DNA from: a virus
Length of the DNA stretch: 37,168 nucleotides
Virus record (IMG/VR): IMGVR_UViG_3300027733_000116
Span: 1 to 37,168 of that record
Direction: 5' to 3' (one strand)
The position numbers and the translations under genes are program-made. A model generated the notes under the pieces. It searched no databases, was not told the origin of the DNA, and was given only the letters and a program-made list of their open reading frames with translations. Below, in pieces: positions 29,173 through 37,159 of this stretch. Numbering within the stretch: position 1 is the first letter of the stretch; each line of letters begins with the position of its first letter.

Positions 29173-30665
29173 TGGTTTATCAAACGCTATCTTTGACGCG
29201 AGATCAGTTTGCGTCATTCCTAAGTGACTTTGAACAGATCAAGCAATTTGAGCGGCTGTTTGCCAACACGAATGCTAACGTCATTTCAATTGATGATGTA
29301 AGCCTTGCTGCTGGCAATTCTGGGGCAAGTGCGAATGATGCGCTGGCACAGATCATTGGCATAGCTGAAACGCTCAACAAGGAACCAGCACCAGCTAACG
29401 TAAGCCAGCTTGCTGTGATTGAAACGCAGCTACAAGATCTAAGCATAGCTCCCCCTGCAAGCAATGGCTCGGTAACATCTGTGGCTGCGTCTGGTGGCAC
29501 TACTGGATTAACCTTTAGCGGATCACCCATAACCACTAGCGGCACACTGACCCTTGGCGGCACACTGGCTGTTGTTAACGGTGGGACAGGGCAGACTTCA
29601 TATACTGACGGTCAACTTCTAATTGGCAATACAACTGGCAATACGTTGACCAAAGCAACCTTAACTCCAGGCAGCGGCGTATCTATTAGCAATGGCGGGG
29701 GTTCAATAACTATTTCTGCAACTGGAAGTGGCGGAACGGTTACATCCGTATCTGTCGTATCGGCTAACGGCTTTGCAGGGACAGTAGCAACAGCCACGAC
29801 AACGCCTGCAATCACTTTATCCACTTCAGTTGCAGGTCTGATAAAAGGTAATGGAACTGCATTATCGGCAGCAGTAGCCGCAACTGACTATGTTGCTCCT
29901 AGTGCATATGCCTCTGCAAATGGTCTTACAATGGCTACCAGCCGTTTGTTGGGTCGCACTACCGCCAGCACAGGCGCAGCCGAAGAGATTAGTGTAGCTG
30001 GCGGTTTGACGTTATCTGCTGGCGTTTTGACAGGCACATCCGGCACGGTCACGAGTGTTACAGGAACTGCTCCTGTTGTGTCGAGCGGTGGAGCAACTCC
30101 CGCCATCAGTATGGCAGCAGCTACAGCTTCGGTTAATGGCTACCTTACAAGCACAGATTGGACTACCTTTAACAACAAAGGCTCTGGTTCGGTAACATCC
30201 GTATCTGTTGTATCGGCAAATGGCATTGCAGGAACAGTAGCAACATCGACAACAACACCAGCCATTACGCTTACTACCACAATAACGGGCATTCTTAAAG
30301 GCAATGGCACTGCTATCTCAGCGGCTACAGCAGACGTTGATTACATAGCTCCATCTGCTCCCGTAACAAAGACTGCAAACTTTACAGTTGCTGTAGGCGA
30401 AACATGGATAATCAATAACAAGTCAGGATCGACTTGCACTGTGACTTTGCCATCTGCCGCATCATATCCTGGGCGCTACCTAACATTCCAGAACAACCAA
30501 GATCAAAGCCTTGTATCTGCTTCTAGCAATGTTATTCCCCAAGGCGGTGGTGCGGCAGGAACTGCTATTTTAACTAATGTATCTGGTAATTGGGCAACAC
30601 TAGTGTCAAACGGCACAAATTGGGTTATTATGCAAGCCGCTTCGTTTAACAACTTGCTATTCTAA
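29172..30665 (+). CDS. Tail fibre or needle-like protein with repeats
   Basis: A 497-residue low-complexity protein. Residues 1-95 are helical (QFASFLSDFEQIKQFERLF... AQIIGIAETLNK) and probably attach or trimerise; 95-420 are Gly/Thr/Ser-rich beta repeats; 415-497 form a terminal domain (FTVAVGETWIINNKSGSTCTVTLPS... ATLVSNGTNWVIMQAASFN). A 56-residue unit (TSVSVVSANG to DYVAPSA) occurs twice, at about 190-245 and 341-396. Its position after gp10-like corresponds to the tail needle gp26 in P22, but the resemblance is positional only. Confidence 0.68.
   Translation: MVYQTLSLTRDQFASFLSDFEQIKQFERLFANTNANVISIDDVSLAAGNSGASANDALAQIIGIAETLNKEPAPANVSQLAVIETQLQDLSIAPPASNGSVTSVAASGGTTGLTFSGSPITTSGTLTLGGTLAVVNGGTGQTSYTDGQLLIGNTTGNTLTKATLTPGSGVSISNGGGSITISATGSGGTVTSVSVVSANGFAGTVATATTTPAITLSTSVAGLIKGNGTALSAAVAATDYVAPSAYASANGLTMATSRLLGRTTASTGAAEEISVAGGLTLSAGVLTGTSGTVTSVTGTAPVVSSGGATPAISMAAATASVNGYLTSTDWTTFNNKGSGSVTSVSVVSANGIAGTVATSTTTPAITLTTTITGILKGNGTAISAATADVDYIAPSAPVTKTANFTVAVGETWIINNKSGSTCTVTLPSAASYPGRYLTFQNNQDQSLVSASSNVIPQGGGAAGTAILTNVSGNWATLVSNGTNWVIMQAASFNNLLF
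29739..29905 (+). repeat. Intragenic fibre repeat, copy 1
   Basis: About 167 bp that recur diverged at 30191-30358 in the same frame. Shared stretches include ACATCCGTATCTGT, GACAACGCCTGC-type and the coding for LIKGNGTALSAA against ILKGNGTAISAA. A duplication within the fibre gene. Confidence 0.75.
30191..30358 (+). repeat. Intragenic fibre repeat, copy 2
   Basis: Second copy of the unit at 29739-29905, with many silent differences, so the duplication is old or under selection. The spacer between copies encodes an unrelated Gly/Thr-rich stretch. Confidence 0.75.
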
Positions 30666-30675
30666 GGAACTAGAT

Positions 30676-31011
30676 ATGGCCGTGACCATCAGTAACATCA
30701 TCCCTGCTAAGACTGCGGAAGCTACACAAGTAACACAGTATACCGCTGTTGGTGTTCAAACCATCATTGATAAGTTTACCGCAACTAATTATTCGGCATC
30801 AGCCGCAACGATTAGTGTTAACCTTGTTGCCGATGCTGGATCAACTGGCAATGATAACTTGATTGTTAAGAGCAAGACGCTTCAGGCTAGCGAGACATAT
30901 ACGTTTCCTGAACTGGTAGGCCATGTATTGCCTAAAGGTGGATTCATCTCCACTATTGCTGGCACGGCTTCAGCAGTTAACATTCGCGCATCTGGACGGG
31001 AAGTATCGTAA
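30676..31011 (+). CDS. Small beta-rich virion protein
   Basis: A 111-residue protein: AVTISNIIPAKTAEATQVTQYTAVGVQTIIDKFTATNYSASAATISVNLV, then SKTLQASETYTFPELVGHVLPKGGFISTIAG. Regular strands and no charge clusters suggest a capsid or tail decoration protein of the type often found beside fibres. AAGGAACT precedes the ATG. Confidence 0.62.
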   Translation: MAVTISNIIPAKTAEATQVTQYTAVGVQTIIDKFTATNYSASAATISVNLVADAGSTGNDNLIVKSKTLQASETYTFPELVGHVLPKGGFISTIAGTASAVNIRASGREVS

Positions 31012-31054
31012 AGAACGAGAGTTTGAATTTGACGATTGATTGTGATAGGGTTTT

Positions 31055-31084
31055 GCCACAGAGCTTTTAAGAGCAGCCTGTGGC
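31055..31084 (+). promoter_or_regulatory. Intergenic hairpin
   Basis: GCCACAG (31055-31061) pairs with CTGTGGC (31078-31084), and the loop contains a further GCT/AGC pair. It lies in the 93-base gap between 31011 and 31105, 8 bases before the AGGAAG ribosome site. No U tract follows, so a translation or stability element is more likely than a terminator. Confidence 0.5.
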
Positions 31085-31104
31085 TCAATAGTAGGAAGCT
31101 TACT

Positions 31105-31566
31105 ATGCTTAAAAGCGGAACGCCTGAATACTGGTTGCGTAGAAACTTTGTGGAAGTTTTAGACTTGCCCGAAGATGCGGTCGAATGGCTAATTGATCTA
31201 TGGCAAGTTGTTCAGCTTTTTGATGACATTGTTGATGGCGACAAGATAGACCGCGACGATGCTGACATGGCTATTTGGGCTGCATTGGTAGGACTACCAT
31301 CTAATCCATTCTATCAATTTCACTCTGTAGTATTGCTGCCACTCCTTAGCACTGCCATTCTAAAGTGGAAGGCATCCGATACTGTTGAATTGGCAGGGAA
31401 TGCTTGCGCTACTAGCTTTGTCTGGCGTGCTGGATATTATGATATTGTTCTTGCTACAGTGCAGTTGGTTCACGGCACACAGGCAGCAATGGAAATAGGT
31501 CACGTTGTGTTGAAACTTTATGGCGAAAGCCTTGATGAATATATGAAGGAAATGTCTGATGCCTGA
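31105..31566 (+). CDS. Unknown protein with DDxxD motif
   Basis: A 153-residue helical protein. Residues 33-50 (LFDDIVDGDKIDRDD) carry DDIVD, a match to the Asp-rich metal motif DDxxD of isoprenoid synthases, and a second acidic patch follows. It is too short to be a full synthase of that family (around 300 residues) and sits just before the gp7-like ejection protein, so a virion or ejection-associated role is equally likely. The ATG at 31105 has AGGAAG at a good distance. Overlaps the next gene by eight bases. Confidence 0.65.
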   Translation: MLKSGTPEYWLRRNFVEVLDLPEDAVEWLIDLWQVVQLFDDIVDGDKIDRDDADMAIWAALVGLPSNPFYQFHSVVLLPLLSTAILKWKASDTVELAGNACATSFVWRAGYYDIVLATVQLVHGTQAAMEIGHVVLKLYGESLDEYMKEMSDA

Positions 31567-32170
31567 TCCAGTAACGGGAATTGGTGCTGCTGTCAGTATC
31601 GGTGGCTCTCTTTTAAAAGGTAAAGCTGCAAGTAAAGCAGGTCAACTTCAGTATGATGCAAGCATGGCTGGTGTCGCTGAAACCCGCCAAGCTCGCGAAG
31701 AAATGCGTGCTTTGCTTCAACCATACACTGCGGCTGGTGGCCCTGCTCTTGAGGCGCAGATGGCTGCGTTAGGACTTGCTGGCCCAGAAGCGCAGCAAGC
31801 CTATGTATCAGGGCAAGAACAAAGCCCATTCTTTCAATCATTGGCCCAACAAGGCGAAAACGCCATCCTGCAAAACGCTTCGGCAACTGGCGGACTTCGT
31901 GGCGGCAACGTTCAAGGCGCATTAGCTCAGTTTCGCCCTCAATTGTTAAATCAGTTTCTTGAGCAGCAATATGGTCGTTTGGGCGGCATGACGCAATTAG
32001 GTCAGCGGTCTGCTGCTGGCGTTGGCGCGGCTGGACTGGATGCGGCTGGCGACATTTCTACGCTTCTTGGTGAAGGTGGTGCTGCAAGAGCGGGATCAGC
32101 TTTGGCAAAAGGCCAAATGTTTGGCGACATCCTCGGTTCTGTGGGTGGCGTTGCAAAGGGACTATTCTAA
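31559..32170 (+). CDS. DNA ejection protein gp7-like
   Basis: A 203-residue protein similar in size to P22 gp7 (229). Start GIGAAVSIGGSLLKGKAASKAGQLQYDASMAGVAETRQAREEMRALLQPYTAAGGPALEAQMAALG is typical of phage internal proteins that leave with the genome and form a trans-envelope channel. The C-terminal part is Gly/Ala-rich (GGMTQLGQRSAAGVGAAG... DILGSVGGVAKGLF) and may insert in membrane. It overlaps its neighbours on both sides. Confidence 0.85.
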   Translation: MPDPVTGIGAAVSIGGSLLKGKAASKAGQLQYDASMAGVAETRQAREEMRALLQPYTAAGGPALEAQMAALGLAGPEAQQAYVSGQEQSPFFQSLAQQGENAILQNASATGGLRGGNVQGALAQFRPQLLNQFLEQQYGRLGGMTQLGQRSAAGVGAAGLDAAGDISTLLGEGGAARAGSALAKGQMFGDILGSVGGVAKGLF

Positions 32171-33042
32171 TGGTTCAGCCGATTAATTACGCTGACTTAG
32201 CTGGAGGCTTTCAATCTCCACAAGAGGCATTTACTAATACGATTAAGTTGCGCGAATATTATTTGCAGCAGCAAAAAGCGGCTGAAGATGCACGGTTAGC
32301 TAAAGAGAAAACTGTGCGAATGGAAGCTGATTTAAAAGATTACACAACAAATCCAGACCCTCAAAAACTAGCTACTTTGCACCTGAATTATCCAGTCCTT
32401 AAAGAATCACTGAATAGCTATACGGCAACACTCTCAGATGCAGACAAGCGCACCACAACCGATTTTGCTACACAGGCTTTTGGTCTTAATCGCGCTGGCA
32501 AAACGGAAGATGTTCTAAATTTATTTGACAGATATATCGCTGGTGCTGAAAAGCGTCCTGAAATGGTTCGTGTTTTCAAAGATGCTAAAGAAACATATTC
32601 AAAGATTGAAGATCCAAAAGCACGCGAGGCTTTAATTGGTTCTGTTCTAGCTGGAACAGGAAAAGATGGTCTTGATATTTATGACAAGATTTGGAACGCA
32701 CAAGATGGTGCTAAACTAGATACTGCTACAATTAAAAACCTTCAGGCTGAAGGATTAGTTCTTGGAACACCTGAATTTCAAGCAGCTATAAAATCAGAGC
32801 GCGAAAAGATAACCACAACGCTTCCAGGTGGCGGTTTCTATTCAGGAAGCCCATCGGGATTAGCACAAATATTGGGTGGCCAACCTATCCCTAGTAATGT
32901 GCAAAAAGGCCCACCACGTAGACCAACTACAAAAGAAGAATTTGACAAACTTCCACCAGGTTCCATCTTTATTGATCCAAATGGTGTAACTCGTGAAAAG
33001 CCAGGAGGTCAGACGGCTGCTCCGTCTGGTAACTTTCGCTGA
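32170..33042 (+). CDS. DNA ejection protein gp20-like, carrier part
   Basis: A 290-residue hydrophilic, helical protein in the position of P22 gp20 (471). The start INYADLAGGFQSPQEAFTNTIKLREYYLQQQKAAEDARLAKEK is a typical coiled-coil region of ejection proteins; the C-terminal 70 residues are Pro/Gly-rich (GPPRRPTTKEEFDKLPPGS). The frame ends at TGA 33040-33042. In the +1 frame the sequence continues as ADGRVVIGKLFP into an M15-like peptidase. See the 33034-33055 finding: the two may form one protein of about 380 residues, near gp20 in length. Confidence 0.75.
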   Translation: MVQPINYADLAGGFQSPQEAFTNTIKLREYYLQQQKAAEDARLAKEKTVRMEADLKDYTTNPDPQKLATLHLNYPVLKESLNSYTATLSDADKRTTTDFATQAFGLNRAGKTEDVLNLFDRYIAGAEKRPEMVRVFKDAKETYSKIEDPKAREALIGSVLAGTGKDGLDIYDKIWNAQDGAKLDTATIKNLQAEGLVLGTPEFQAAIKSEREKITTTLPGGGFYSGSPSGLAQILGGQPIPSNVQKGPPRRPTTKEEFDKLPPGSIFIDPNGVTREKPGGQTAAPSGNFR

Positions 33043-33052
33043 TGGTAGAGTT

Positions 33053-33313
33053 GTGATTGGTAAACTATTTCCTAATGCAAGAATAACATCTGGCTATCGT
33101 GGGCCAAATGATCCGCTGTCTAAAAAGAATCCAAGGTCTTATCATCGCACTCCTGGTGCTGTTGATATTGCCCCAATAGCTGGAATGACATTTAAAGAAT
33201 ATATTTCTGGCATCAAGAATGCTGGTTATAAAATTATTGAAGCTCGTGACGAGGTAAAGAACCCGTCTAAATATGCTACTGGCCCACACTGGCACGTTGT
33301 GATTGGAACTTAA
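33053..33313 (+). CDS. M15-like peptidase domain (separate gene or +1 extension)
   Basis: In the +1 frame, 86 residues from the GTG at 33053: VIGKLFPNARITSGYRGPND, then SYHRTPGAVDIAP and GPHWHVVIG. The H-x6-D spacing in HRTPGAVD and the HxH at the end match the zinc ligands of M15-type peptidases (compare the endolysin at 3938). The frame is open from 32993 and reads VTFADGRVV immediately upstream, which also looks coding. No good ribosome site is seen. Likely role: a virion peptidoglycan hydrolase that helps DNA cross the wall. Confidence 0.7.
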   Translation: MIGKLFPNARITSGYRGPNDPLSKKNPRSYHRTPGAVDIAPIAGMTFKEYISGIKNAGYKIIEARDEVKNPSKYATGPHWHVVIGT

Positions 33314-33314
33314 T

Positions 33315-34016
33315 ATGGCTACTCAAGAAAATTGGTGGGAAGGTTCTGCCATTGTTGCAAAGCCCAATAAGACGCAACAAGTAGATGGTGGCGTTTATGT
33401 GCCTCCTGCGCCAGAAAAGCCTGACAAGCCTACGGAGACATTTTCCATAGCCACGCCAGAGCAAAAGGCTGCTGCTGGGCTCGATCCTAATCGCGTGTAT
33501 CAAGTTGGCTCAGTGACCGGAGAGTTTAAGGATGTTGGTGGGCAGGCTCCCGCTAAAGCTGCTGCAACACCAGACACCAATCGTCTTCCACAGCTTTATA
33601 CTGGCATTTCTGCGGTTAGGGATTTGCGTAATCTTTCCGATAAATTTTTGTCATTAGGAAGGCAGGCTGGCGGCATTAGCGAAACGCCTATTCTTGGTTC
33701 GCTGCTTGGACAGAATCGTTCTGACCTTGAGGGATCAATTGAAATCCTCAAGGGCATTATCATTCAAGATCAGCTTGCGCGTCTAGCTAAGATTAACCCT
33801 GCTGGCGTAGCTGGCCTTGCAAACACCCCTGGTGAGCAAGAGCGGTTTGTTTCAGCTATTGCAAACCTGAATCCCAATCAAAGCCCAGAGAATTTTGCTA
33901 TCGGACTGCAACGCGCTGAAGATTATCTCAACCGGCAATTAAAAGAATCTGGTGGAGAGCCTGCTGGTGAAAGAGGTGCTCCGGTAGCTGGCTTAACAGA
34001 GGCAGATAGACCTTAA
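33315..34016 (+). CDS. Ejection protein, N-terminal part
   Basis: A 233-residue protein: an N-terminal Pro/Lys-rich stretch, then NRLPQLYTGISAVRDLRNLSDKFLSLGRQAGG, GQNRSDLEGSIEILKGIIIQDQLARLAKINP and IGLQRAEDYLNRQLKESGG, all helical. It ends at TAA 34014-34016. In the +1 frame the text continues without break (LKNARDLQEAWRSGKTIEEL) into the large gene at 34030. It may therefore be the N-terminal part of one protein of about 940 residues. Position matches P22 gp16. Confidence 0.7.
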   Translation: MATQENWWEGSAIVAKPNKTQQVDGGVYVPPAPEKPDKPTETFSIATPEQKAAAGLDPNRVYQVGSVTGEFKDVGGQAPAKAAATPDTNRLPQLYTGISAVRDLRNLSDKFLSLGRQAGGISETPILGSLLGQNRSDLEGSIEILKGIIIQDQLARLAKINPAGVAGLANTPGEQERFVSAIANLNPNQSPENFAIGLQRAEDYLNRQLKESGGEPAGERGAPVAGLTEADRP

Positions 34017-34029
34017 AAACGCAAGAGAT

Positions 34030-36138
34030 TTGCAAGAAGCTTGGCGCAGCGGGAAAACGATTGAAGAACTTAGTGCTATTTCAATAGCAAATGTTGGCTC
34101 ACCATTAACGCCTGAAAGTATTGCAGCTTTAACGGCGGACACGAATCGTCAATTGCAGTTCCAGCCATACCTTGCTCCAATGCAAGATGTCACAGAAGAC
34201 ATGGGCATTGTGGAAAGTATAGTTGAATCTGCGACTGGCTCAGAGCGTAGCACGCCTGAAATTGAGGCGGCTGCTGACTGGACAACGATGCCGGAGCTTA
34301 ACGAGCTATCCGTTTCTGGCGCACGTACTGGTATCGGTACAATGTTCACAAGCCCAGAAGAATCCGTAAAGATTATTCAAGCTAACTATCCTAGCGTTGA
34401 AGTGCGGCAGGACGAAAAGGGTAACTACATTCTTCGGTCGAGAAACGGTAAAGATTACGGAATTAAACCTGGATTTCGCTTTAGCGATGTTCCTCGCGCC
34501 ATTGGTGGTATATTGGCGTTTACCCCTGCTGGACGAGCAGCAACATTTACAGGTGCAGCCGTTAAGTCAGGAGCTACTCAAGCAGCCATTGAAGGCACTG
34601 AGTTTGCGGCTGGCGGAGAGTTTAACGCACAGCCTATTCTTATGGCTACAGCGGCTGGCCCTGCCGAAAAAATTGTTGGAGATGTGGTATCGGCTGCACT
34701 CCCATCAGTAACGTCTAAATTGAGACAACTTACTGGACAACCTGAAATACCATTAGGAGCGGCTCCTGAAGCCCCTGCTGGCATGGCAATGCCATCCGCT
34801 AGTGCAATGGCTCCTGATGCACCAATGCCAAGCGCTGCGCCTTCTGCTGGGCCTACCATCGTAACTCCTGCTCCTGGTGTTGCTCCTGCATCAAGGCCAG
34901 GCGGTGGAGCAATGTCTACAAGCGAACAAACTATACGCGCTCAACGTGCTGCTGAATTGCCAGTGCCTATCGAACTTGCACGGTTCCAGCGGACACGCGA
35001 CTTTGTGGAGCAGCAACGCGCACGAGAGCTTGCTAAGAACAATGAAGTCGGTGGCCCTATTCGTGAGCGCATGGCCCGTCAGCAAGACGAACTGCGTCAG
35101 AACTTTGAAAGCTTTATCGAAGGCACAGGTTCTGAAGTATGGAATAACCCATACGAACAGGGCGGTGTTATTGCGGACGCTCTAGGAACTCTTGCAAAGC
35201 GTGAACGCACTAGGACTAATGCGCTATACAAGCGTGCTGAAAAGTCTGGTGAAATGCGTGAGCCTGTTGACTACAAAGAGTTGTCAGATTTCATTGCAGA
35301 GCAAACGCCAACCACCCGCGAGAAATTAGCTCCAGTTCTAAAGACTGTTGAAGAACAACTATTATCGAGTGATCCTAATAAGACGGGAATGATTTCCCTG
35401 AATATGATGGAGGACATCCGCAAGCTCATTAACAAGGTTGCAAGCCCAGGAACACCAGATGCCAGCTTTGGTCGTGATATGCGTGGCATCATTGACAACG
35501 TGACTAAGGATGCTGGTGGCGATGTTTACAAGCAAGCTCGTGCATCTCGTGCCAAGTATGCTAGGGATTTTGAGGATATTGACCTTGTTGAAAAGGTCTT
35601 TGCCACAAAGCCTGGAAGCACAGAGCGCTATGTTGGTCTTGAAAAGGTAGTGGATAAGATCACTGGCGAAGGCACATCGCTTGATAGCGTGAGGCATTTG
35701 CTGGGCTTGCTTGAAAAGGCTGGGCCTCGTGGCACTCGCGCAATGCGGGAACTGCAAGGCTCCGTTATGGAAAAGATCAGAGACCAAGCATATCGTGGCG
35801 TAACAACCGACCAATCTGGTCAAGCCGTTATCCAACCCGCTGCGCTTAATAAGATAATTACCAGCCTGAACAAGAACGGAAAGCTCGACCTGATCTTTGA
35901 CAAGAAAACGGCAGAGCTTCTGAACACCATCAACGATGTTACCAAGGACATCATTACAGCGCCTCCAGGCAGTGTTAATGCGTCAGGAACATCAAGCGCA
36001 ATGATGAACGCGATTGATACACTGGGAACCTTCAGCACGACAGGCTTGCCTATTCCTGCCGCCAAGATTCTAAACGGTCTCCGTCAGTCAATGGCAAACA
36101 GGGGAATGCGTAAGGAAGTCAAAAGGCTTCTGGATTAA
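34030..36138 (+). CDS. Large ejection protein (gp16-like position), C-terminal part
   Basis: A 702-residue open frame counted from a TTG at 34030. Residues 150-210 have Gly/Ala-rich hydrophobic segments (AIGGILAFTPAGRAATFTGAAVKSG) suitable for membrane insertion; 230-295 is a Pro/Ala/Met low-complexity linker; the rest is long charged helices (MARQQDELRQNFESFIEG, YKELSDFIAEQTPTTREKL, ASRAKYARDFEDIDLVEKVF). These are traits of large internal ejection proteins that form the periplasmic channel. The TTG lacks a good ribosome site and coding sense extends upstream of it, so this is probably the second part of a frameshifted gene starting at 33315. Confidence 0.75.
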   Translation: MQEAWRSGKTIEELSAISIANVGSPLTPESIAALTADTNRQLQFQPYLAPMQDVTEDMGIVESIVESATGSERSTPEIEAAADWTTMPELNELSVSGARTGIGTMFTSPEESVKIIQANYPSVEVRQDEKGNYILRSRNGKDYGIKPGFRFSDVPRAIGGILAFTPAGRAATFTGAAVKSGATQAAIEGTEFAAGGEFNAQPILMATAAGPAEKIVGDVVSAALPSVTSKLRQLTGQPEIPLGAAPEAPAGMAMPSASAMAPDAPMPSAAPSAGPTIVTPAPGVAPASRPGGGAMSTSEQTIRAQRAAELPVPIELARFQRTRDFVEQQRARELAKNNEVGGPIRERMARQQDELRQNFESFIEGTGSEVWNNPYEQGGVIADALGTLAKRERTRTNALYKRAEKSGEMREPVDYKELSDFIAEQTPTTREKLAPVLKTVEEQLLSSDPNKTGMISLNMMEDIRKLINKVASPGTPDASFGRDMRGIIDNVTKDAGGDVYKQARASRAKYARDFEDIDLVEKVFATKPGSTERYVGLEKVVDKITGEGTSLDSVRHLLGLLEKAGPRGTRAMRELQGSVMEKIRDQAYRGVTTDQSGQAVIQPAALNKIITSLNKNGKLDLIFDKKTAELLNTINDVTKDIITAPPGSVNASGTSSAMMNAIDTLGTFSTTGLPIPAAKILNGLRQSMANRGMRKEVKRLLD

Positions 36139-36143
36139 TGACC

Positions 36144-36172
36144 TTTCGCTGCAACATAATTTCGGCTATAAG
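36144..36172 (+). promoter_or_regulatory. Putative tailspike promoter
   Basis: TATAAG (36167-36172) is preceded at 17 bases by TTTCGC (36144-36149), a poor -35. The -10 and the 61-base gap before the tailspike ATG at 36200 are the reasons to list it; support is weak. Confidence 0.35.
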
Positions 36173-36199
36173 CCCAAAGACGCAAGGGATTAAGTTCTA

Positions 36200-37159
36200 A
36201 TGGCACTTACTCAAGTTACTGGCCCTTACCCAATATTCACTGATCTAGACGGTACGCCTCTGGATGACGGATACCTGTATATCGGTGCAATCAACGATGA
36301 CCCTGAGACAAATCCGATTCAGGTATTCTTTGATAGCAACTTAACCATTCCAGCTACGCAGCCTATCCGCACAAGTAACGGCTACGCTTATCGTAACGGC
36401 ACACCAGCATTGCTTTACACTGGCGGCGAGTTCTCGATCACAATCCGCAACAAGCGCAATGAGTTCGTTCTCTACAGTCCTGTAGGCTATGGCTTCGATC
36501 CTGCCGCTGTGTCTGCGTCTGTTGTCAAGAACGACTTTACAGGCGATGGCGTTACAGTGGCTTTTGTGCTTTCGGCATCGCCTAGCACTGTCTTGGCAAC
36601 TAATATCTTTATCAACGGCGTGTATCAGGAAAAAGATAGCTACACGCTTTCTGGTAACACAATCACATTTACAGTAGCTCCACCGCTGAGTTCCAGCATT
36701 GAGATCATGACGAACGAAACGGGTGTTATTAACTCAGGTAATGCCAATGACATCAGCTACACCCTGACTGCCGCTGGAGCAACGCTACAGAGCGTTCAGA
36801 CAAAGCTGGAGCAATACGTTTCAGTTAAAGACTTTGGTGCTGTTGGCGATGGCGTGACCGATGATACGGTAGCACTTCAAAATGCTTTGGATGCAGTTTC
36901 AGGGACGGGAATGTTTTTGCTTATCCCGCCATCTACGTCATTTTACAGAATAACATCAACGCTATATCCAAAATCAAACACAACTATTTTTGGTTATGGG
37001 GCTGAAATTAAAAACAGCGGCACATCCATATTTAACATGATATGGGCGCTAGGCACTGACGGTGGCCCATATCTTACTGACATTAGCGTTTTTGGCCTGA
37101 CTGTTGATTGTAACGGAACTTATATTGATGGCGGCGGTAGTGGCCTAGGTGCAAGCTAA
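36200..37159 (+). CDS. Tailspike protein, N-terminal part (continues at 1-1322)
   Basis: Residues 1-110 form a P22 tailspike-like head-binding domain (GPYPIFTDLDGTPLDDGYLYIG, then SNGYAYRNGTPALLYTGGEFSITIRNK), which fixes the spike to the tail hub. Residues 111-172 form a small linker domain (DFTGDGVTVAFVLSASPS... IFINGVYQEKDSYTLSG). Residues 205-230 begin the Pectate_lyase_3 beta-helix (YVSVKDFGAVGDGVTDDT). The frame stops at a TAA (37157-37159) caused by A at 37159; the left-end copy has C, giving Tyr and a 717-residue protein across the junction. It should bind and probably cleave host surface polysaccharide. Confidence 0.9.
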   Translation: MALTQVTGPYPIFTDLDGTPLDDGYLYIGAINDDPETNPIQVFFDSNLTIPATQPIRTSNGYAYRNGTPALLYTGGEFSITIRNKRNEFVLYSPVGYGFDPAAVSASVVKNDFTGDGVTVAFVLSASPSTVLATNIFINGVYQEKDSYTLSGNTITFTVAPPLSSSIEIMTNETGVINSGNANDISYTLTAAGATLQSVQTKLEQYVSVKDFGAVGDGVTDDTVALQNALDAVSGTGMFLLIPPSTSFYRITSTLYPKSNTTIFGYGAEIKNSGTSIFNMIWALGTDGGPYLTDISVFGLTVDCNGTYIDGGGSGLGAS

